Below, one piece after another: positions 57,024 to 64,000 of a DNA stretch of 64,000 nucleotides (positions are counted from its first letter, which is position 1; each line of letters opens with the position of its first letter). The notes under the pieces are model-generated. The model worked only from the letters and a program-made list of their open reading frames with translations, made no database searches and had not been told where the DNA came from. The stretch comes from Castanea sativa (taxonomy: Eukaryota > Streptophyta > Magnoliopsida > Fagales > Fagaceae), in contig NC_134023.1 of assembly GCF_040712315.1 (NCBI RefSeq), forward strand, positions 69,848,757 through 69,912,756, read 5' to 3'. The position numbers and the translations under genes were made by a program.

Positions 57024-60000
57024 ATGGCCTCATCTCACCAACCCAAGGACTTTGATGTTTTTTTGAGTTTCCGGGGTGAAGATACTCGCCGTGGTTTCGT
57101 AAGCCATTTATTTGAGGCTCTGACTCGACAAGGTATTCAAACCTTCATTGATGATAATCTCACTAGGGGAGAAAACATTTCTGAAGAGCTTCTCAAAGTC
57201 ATTGAAAACTCAAGCCTATCAATAATTGTATTTTCTAAAAACTATGCGTCCTCTAGTTGGTGTTTGGATGAACTTGCTAAGATTATTGAGTGTACAAAAA
57301 AAGTGCTACCAGTTTTCTATCAAGTGGATCCATCTGAAGTTCGTAAGCAAAAAGGGTATTTTGGAAGAGTGCTGACTAAGCTTGAAAAAAAAATTAAAGA
57401 TAAGACGAAGGTACAAAAGTGGAGGGACGCTCTAACTAAAGCAGCCAATATTTCTGGCTGGGACGACAAAAACAGGTATTTGTATTCTACTACATATTCC
57501 TATCTGTTGATCTTCAGGAGTTTTAATGGTTTTGTGATGTCCATTAAATTTTATTGTTAATTAAACAACAACTAGAATTAATTGTTAGCTTTTATTTTCT
57601 CTTTAAATTTTACTAAATTATGAATGTAAAATTTTCTTGTCATATCTTTCATACAATGCTTTTTTTTTTTTTTGTGGAGAAGAATCATTTATACTAAGCT
57701 AGTTAGCTATAGATTAAAGATGGAAATAAAAGAACTTAATATTAGGAATTTCATCCCTCATAATATTTGGAAAAATTTTAAAGAAAAAAAACTTAATTCA
57801 TTTTTTCTAAGCATGTAGTGAGATCCAGTAAGATTATGTTGTCATCTAAGTGGACTTTTAATGCCACTTCATCCCAAAAGCTAATTGCTACCCAAAAAAA
57901 TGAATTAAATAAAAAATTTCAATATGAGTTACATGCGCTTACTTCATCTAAAAACGCTTCAATTGTGATGTAAAAATTAAACGTTTTGCATTCAGTTTAT
58001 GTAATTTATTTTTCGTAGTCCAAGTCGTTACATGTGTTAATTAAATGCTTTGTGAATGACAGTTGCACTGATTCTGAACTTGTCGAAAAAATTGTTAAAG
58101 AGATCTCAAATTCTGAATTCATTAAGATGCCATCAAATGATGCTACAATGCAGCTGGTTGGAATAAATTCTCGCATGGAGGCGGTAGCAAAACTTTTAGC
58201 TATTGAATCAAATGATGTTCGCATGGTAGGGATCACTGGCCTTGGTGGAATAGGCAAAACTACAATTGCAAAAGCTATTTATAATAGGTTTTCAAATCAT
58301 TTCAAAGCAAAAAGTTTTGTAGAGAATGTTAGAGAGTGGTCAAAGACAGAGCAAGGCAAAATCCATTTACAAGAGACACTTCTTAAGGGTATCTTAGAGG
58401 ATAAGAATTTGAGGGTGAGTACTCTATATGAAGGAACCGCAATGATAAATAGAATTCTTCACCTAAAAAGGTTTCTTATCATTCTTGATGATGTGGATAA
58501 TGCCGACCAGATAGAAACATTACTCGGACAATGTGAACGCTTTGTATTAGGAAGTAGGATCATTCTGACAACAAGAAATAAAAGCTTGCTAGCTGAGCGA
58601 AATGGTCTTTCAACCTGTTACTATGAGGTTGAGGAATTATATGGAGATGAAGCTATTGAACTCTTTCGTATGCATGCCTTCCCAAGTAACGAAGTCCCTG
58701 AAGATTATTTGGAACTTGAGAAACAAGCTAGAAGTTATGCCAAAGGCCTTCCTCTAGCTCTAAAAGTAATGGGTCGTGATTTGCGTGGGAAACCTACAGA
58801 ATATTGGGAAGATGCGTTAGATTGTTATAAAACAAATCCTCAAGAAGATATTCAAAATATACTAAAAAGGAGTTACGAAGGATTAACTGAAAATGAAAAG
58901 ACTATTTTCCTTGATATTGCATGTTTCTTCGAGGCATATGACATGCATTATAACATGATTAAGGATGTACTGAAAGCTTGTGATTTATACCCAGTATGTG
59001 GTATTCGAAATCTTATTGATAAGTGTCTCTTGACTATTGATCGAGGTAATCATTATTTGTCGATGCACGACTTATTACTACAAATGGGTAGGGACATTGT
59101 TCGACAAGAAGCACCACAAAATCCTGGGGATCGTAGCAGACTATGGCGTTATGAGGAAGCTCTTGATGTATTAACTAAAGATATGGTATGTATGTTATTT
59201 TGATACACTTTTGCCCTTTACTTCACATGAGAGATGTATTACACTTTTTTCCCTTTTTTATTTATTTATTCTGAATATTTTTTTTTTTATAAAGTAACTA
59301 TTATATGTTTTGGTGATTCACTTACCCTATTGTTCAACTAGGTTTCAGATAAAATTCGAAGCATAATATTGTGGCCACGTAAATCAAAACCAGTAGAGGT
59401 GCAAATAAAGGCACAATTTTCTAAGATGAAAAATCTTAGATTGCTTTTGATTCGTATTGTACGTTTTTGCAATGGACCCCTTGAATGTCTTCCCAATGGA
59501 TTAAGATTGCTTGATTGGCGTGATTATCCATTTTCTTCGTGGCCACCAAGTTTTTTTCCTGAAAAGCTGGTTGTGCTCAATTTGCCTTTTATCCTATTAA
59601 AGGAACCAGTAGTCAAGCAGGTATGATCATTAGCATTTATAAATTATTATTTTATCAAAGTTTTTAATTTTAAATTTATTTATATATACTTCTTTAAAGA
59701 TTAAACCATGTTCTAACTTTCAAATTTTTTTTCTACAGATTTTTGTATCCGTGACACATGTGGACTTCAGTGATTGCAATCTGATTACGAAAATATCTGA
59801 CTTATCAATGACCCCAAACGTAACGAACTTGATACTTGAGGGGTGTTCAAATTTAGTTGAGATTGATAACTCCGTAGGGCGTCTTGATAAGCTTAAAGTG
59901 TGGGACCTTGGATATTGCGATAAACTTGAAACTCTTCCGAATTGTCTCACGATGAAATCTCTTACATCTTTAAATCTAATAGGCTGCAGGAGGCTTAAGA

Positions 60001-61432
60001 AGTTCCCAAATATCTTGCACGAAATGAAAGGTGTTGAATATTTAGATCTTGAGGGGAACTTTACTAAAGAATTACCTCCGTCATTTGGGAATTTGATTGG
60101 GCTTAAGCGCTTATATGTAAGCCCGATTGCAGGAGAGGCACATCTTCCGGGTAGCATCTATAATTTACAACATATAGAGGCGCTTGAATTTTATGGCAAT
60201 ATCATATTTCCAAAGAATGTGGACATTGATGGACAGCCAGTGTGCAACTCTCTTGGTTGCTCTTCCAAATATGTTTTTCCAATGTTGAAACAACTACGAC
60301 TTTCTGACATTGAAATTCACGAAATAGAATTTATTTTGAATTATTGTATCCCCTTCACACTGGAAGAGTTACGCATCTACAACAGCAAAGTTGTCACCCT
60401 CCCAGAAAGCATGAGCAGATATGAGAGATTACATACGCTTATTATTAAAGGTTGCAATGAGTTACGGGAAATCCCAAGGCTTCCGCATAGTATAAGACAT
60501 GTAAAAGTAGAAGATTGCGACTCGCTGGATTTACAATCATTCTTTCAGGTATATCTCTCTCTTAAAGATATTAAGAAAATATTTGTATTACCTTCACAAA
60601 TACTACATGATTTGCTAAGATGTAACTTTTTGAATTTGCTAATTGCATGCAGCTGCTTCCAGAAATCATAGGGCTTCCGCTAAATCTACCACCATGTGTA
60701 ATAAGCGACATGTTAATGTTTCCACACTCATCTACAATGCTTCCAATTGGTTCAACCATCAAAGGGACGGAATACCGCCTTTGTGAATATAGGTTTGTGG
60801 TATCAGGAGATGAGAATGATATTCCAAATTGGTTCAACCATCAAAGGGATGGAAATTTAATATCATTCTGGATTGGTCCTGAATTTCCAATAATTGCTCT
60901 CTGCATTGCTTTTGGAACACAAGTTTATCCTGATTATTTTCGTTATCACGTCTTCGTTTCCATCAATAATAGTGAACAAACGTTTGAAAGAAAATTCATT
61001 TTCAAACATAAAAGATCTGGGCATCTGGTTTTTTGCTATAGACCTCAGAGCTCATTGCAGGAACTATTTCGGGACTTGCAACTAACTGATCGGAATCATG
61101 TTCAGATCCTCTGTAAACCTTTCGCTCCATCCCGACGTCTTGCTCCAATCGTTAAATGGATAGGAGTCCATGTAGAATGCAATTGCCTTTCTTTGCAATC
61201 AGGTTTGGGACTTCCAATGGATACAGAAAATGGATCAGACTTAGGTTTGGCATTTGACTCATCAAATGTTGATGGGCTTGATTTGGGCTCATCTTCAGTG
61301 GCCCAGCTTGTGACGCCCCAAGTAAAAAGAAAGAGTAAAAAAAGAAAAAGAAAAGTGAGGCCACGTTTTGGAACGTTGTTTAAACAACAATTTCCTTTGT
61401 TTAAAAAAAGAAAAAGAAAAGCGATGGTCTGA
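57024..61432 (+). CDS. TIR-NBS-LRR disease-resistance-type receptor
   Basis: Five exons, 57024-57475 (TIR), 58063-59185 (NB-ARC), 59342-59620, 59739-60548 (LRRs) and 60653-61432 (post-LRR), join in frame to 1147 residues. This is the standard TNL architecture. The TIR domain begins DVFLSFRGEDTRRGF. SSWCLDELAK holds the likely NADase glutamate. NB-ARC motifs: P-loop GLGGIGKTT (about 210-218), kinase-2 FLIILDDVDN, RNBS-B GSRIILTTR, GLPLALKV, RNBS-D FLDIACFF and MHD (about 485-487). LRRs span about 560-880. The C-terminal C-JID-like domain contains PNWFNHQ (about 946). A lysine/arginine-rich tail (about 1112-1147; KRKSKKRKRK and KKRKRK) looks like a nuclear signal. Such receptors detect pathogen effectors and trigger immunity through EDS1-type signalling. 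Specificity cannot be inferred. Confidence 0.94.
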
Positions 61433-61493
61433 TTTGTTTAAACAACTGAGCTCAACTCAACTTCAAACTCAGATCAGATCGAATCCAAATCCA

Positions 61494-61613
61494 ATGGCTA
61501 TCACTTTCTCAGATCTCTCGACGAGTTTCTCAAGGCATACGCTGCCGTTTTGGTGACTCTTTCCCCAATGTTTGCAAGTAATATGACGCCGTTTCTTCCC
61601 AACTCGCTGCAAG
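61494..61613 (+). pseudogene. Elongation factor 1-beta first-exon pseudogene
   Basis: ATGGCTATCACTTTCTCAGA encodes MAITFSDL, the characteristic start of plant eEF1B-beta (family start MAVTFSDL). Later pieces in shifting frames give DEFLS, AYAAVL, GDSFPNVCK and YDAVSSQLAA, in the order of that protein's N-terminal domain. Several internal segments are missing, and the Trp codon after VCK reads TAA. The exon still ends at a GT splice donor (GCAAG/GT), so it derives from a genomic copy, not a processed one. No later exon was found. It starts 61 bp after the TIR-NBS-LRR stop codon. Confidence 0.7.
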
Positions 61614-61620
61614 GTTTGCT

Positions 61621-61624
<4 letters not shown>

Positions 61625-61662
<38 letters not shown>
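61625..61662. repeat. (CT)n microsatellite
   Basis: CT run in what would be intron 1 of the elongation-factor fragment. Confidence 0.95.
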
Positions 61663-61664
<2 letters not shown>

Positions 61665-64000
61665 TTTATTTATTTTTTGCAAATTAAAATGTGTTTTAAT
61701 TAATTTTTGGTATTTGTTAATAGTCAATTTTGTAGGGAATGATTCCTTAGTATTGTTGGAATAGACATTTTTTAAGTCTATGATTTCTTTTTTATTATGG
61801 TTTGGACTTTGGACTATTGCTGCATTTTTTTTTCCTAATGTTTTTAAATTCTCTAATAATTTCCTGGGCTCTCACTCATTGAATTTTGGTGTGTGTGTGT
61901 GTGTTTGTAAAAGCTGCTTATGAAAATCCAGGTATTAGCAAGTTGATCAAGATGTTGATTTCATATAATGGTGTTTGTAAGATTTTCTTTTCACAAGCCT
62001 ATAACAGGCGGACAGATTTATATTTACTTTGATTTAGAATTTTTCTGAAGTTTCAAAATTTTAAATAACTCTAAAAAATTTCAAATTAAGATCTTTTTAA
62101 CGAACATACCATAATAGAACAGATTAAGATCTTTTGAACGAACATACCAGAACAAGATTTTTTTTCAAGTATACAATTTTGTTTTCAACACCGTTTCAGT
62201 GTATATTATTTTCTGTTATGCTCACCGTTTCATGGTGTCCAATGTGTTTTATTATAGGCATTTAAATTATCTTCTGAGTCTCGAATTTTTATGTAAAAGT
62301 CTTCTTCTTTTTTTTTTGTTCTTGTATCATGTGTTCTTGTATTTATATGATAAATATAATCACACAAGTTATTCCTTTGAAGGGTAAAAATATTAGCAAT
62401 TCAGCCCTTGGTCAACCATCATTCCTAGAAGTTGGCTTCCAATCAGATATTTAAATTTGTGTGCAATGATGCTTCTATTTATTGAGAAACCTTATGCACG
62501 AATCGGTATTTTGCCAGTTGAACATGTTTTTAATACATTTCTGCTTAATTTGTTTGCCTTAAAACTCATGGCTACACCTGTTTTTTATTTATTTATTTAT
62601 TTTTCCTTCAAATGTTGCAGTCTAAGAACTTACAATTTTTTTTAGCGTGCAAATTCTTCATTTTATAGGCATTTACATGATCTTTTCACTCTCTACCATC
62701 AATGTAAAAGTCTTTATATGTCTTTGCAGGCTGAGGACTTGGTATAAGTTTTTTTAAGGTCTATTGGACAATTTAATTGACTTGACCCATTCAAAGACGA
62801 TAACAAAAGAAAATAGAAAGAACATTTTTGCAGTTGGTGATTCTTCTTCTTCTTTCCATTCAATATTTATAATTTTACTTGTTGATTTGATTTTTGAGAA
62901 ATTCAAAACTTTTCAATTTAGCACATGTATCCGGAATGTGAATTACATACCAGAAGATATTTATTGTTTATCTAAGTATTATATGTATGATTCTAAATCA
63001 TGATATTCATTTGAGGGGCATCAAATTATATTAGGTTCTCTATCCCATACACATCAGTTTATGTATCAACCATGAACCATCCTATTTTTTTACACTAAAA
63101 AAGACAGATTCTTGATGAGAAATAGTATATTTGTAAGCTCAATTATAACAAAGAACAAAGAAGCAAATGTACCCCAATTTTATTATATTTTTTTTAAAAT
63201 ATTATTAGTCATTCTTTCCAGCATAAAGAAAAGCAACATTTTTAAAAGATCAAGCAGGGAAGAAAAATATAAAATACAATGAAAGCTTGGAGTGCAATAT
63301 AAAAGTCTCGAAGTCATCCAAGAAAATGTGCTTCTCAACAAAGGATGACATTTAGTGATAGTATTGAACATATCTGAAAACAGGAAACATCAATCACATA
63401 ATCTTGCAAGATTTGGAATCCCATGACTTGAACTTGATTAAAAGTTCAATACTTTCCATGTGTCAGATCAAAAACAGGAAACATCAATCACATGGTAGCC
63501 AATAATATGTGGTTCTTGGGAAGAGTGATGCAGTGATGCTTGAGATACATGCATGTTGTTTTGGGTTTGGAGTCTGGATGTCCTAATTTGTTTTCGTTTT
63601 ATGCGTAGGGGCATGACATTTTGTAATTTTCTTTGTATTTGTTTCAGATTTGGCTGGTCAAAATGGACTTTAGCTTGTATCTCCACTATGACATTCTCAG
63701 ATCTGGTAAACATATTTTCAACTGGCCTTTTCGGCATTATAGATGGTTAAGTAAGGGGGATCCTATAGCCCTTCTCTTATGATTCTTTTTTGTTATGAAG
63801 ATGCTGAAAAGGATGATTGCAAGAGCAGCAAGAGGCATTCTTATTGTGTTTCAGGTGGGAAAGGAAATTGAGATATCAAACTTCATTATAGATGATCCCT
63901 GCATCATCTTCGACTGGAAATTTAACTGACCTTGGTTATCTTAGTTTTCTGCTTCTTTGCATTGAGACACTTCTGCATTAAAAAAGAATATGGGTTCAAG
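61665..64000. other. Unassigned tail of the window
   Basis: No gene was recognised. A 45-bp motif (AGGCATTTA ... ATGTAAAAGTCTT) appears at about 62258-62305 and 62668-62715. AACGAACATACCA recurs at 62100 and 62138. Open frames (for example 62764-63003, 63553-63750 and, on the minus strand, 63737-63468) have no recognisable motif. Some of this could be intron of the elongation-factor relic or untranslated sequence of a gene beyond the edge. Confidence 0.4.

Noticed and set aside
57541..58062. Second start for the receptor at an ATG in intron 1 (58034)
   Set aside because: The in-frame splice from 57475 to 58063 joins the TIR and NB-ARC domains as in the family. The ATG at 58034 is intronic.

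Overview
The window is nuclear DNA from an AT-rich flowering plant. Three coding loci look intact: a four-exon 2-oxoglutarate/Fe(II) oxygenase, an intronless G-type lectin receptor kinase, and a five-exon TIR-NBS-LRR gene. All three have plant-type gene structure and are separated by long gaps full of small transposons and microsatellites. The repeat styles resemble those of woody eudicots, possibly Fagaceae such as oak or chestnut. That placement is an inference; no species marker is visible.

Layout. 1-3.5 kb: abutting miniature elements and a diverged tandem repeat. 3.5-15.6 kb: unit 1 of a duplicated block, with a broken 2OG oxygenase (5037-11143, +), a fragment of a second oxygenase (12598-13610, -) and a truncated lectin-receptor-kinase pseudogene (14360-15590, -). 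15.6-19.6 kb: minisatellite, SINE and direct repeats. 19.6-34 kb: unit 2, with the intact oxygenase (21604-25958, +), an oxygenase exon-1 fragment (28270-28705, -) and the intact receptor kinase (31453-33909, -). 34-42.1 kb: rearranged copies of receptor-kinase flanks, a 734-bp inverted-repeat element and an LTR element remnant. 42.4-56.5 kb: gene-poor, with a hAT-type element that has a perfect target-site duplication, Helitron-like ends, a solo LTR and an orphan copy of the TIR-NBS-LRR promoter. 57-61.4 kb: the TIR-NBS-LRR gene, followed 61 bp later by a broken elongation factor 1-beta first exon. 61.6-64 kb: nothing recognised.

Gene relations. The lectin receptor kinase (surface perception) and the TIR-NBS-LRR (intracellular immune receptor) both belong to pathogen-sensing families. 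The oxygenase belongs to the SRG1-like group of specialised-metabolism enzymes. No operon-like logic links them; what ties the first 42 kb together is local duplication. Because the two units can be aligned by eye, several transposons have an empty site in the sister unit, which gives their relative timing. I found no credible new biological system. The most informative features are the duplication history, the paired empty sites, the orphan immune-receptor promoter, and oddities in the C-terminal part of the TIR-NBS-LRR protein.
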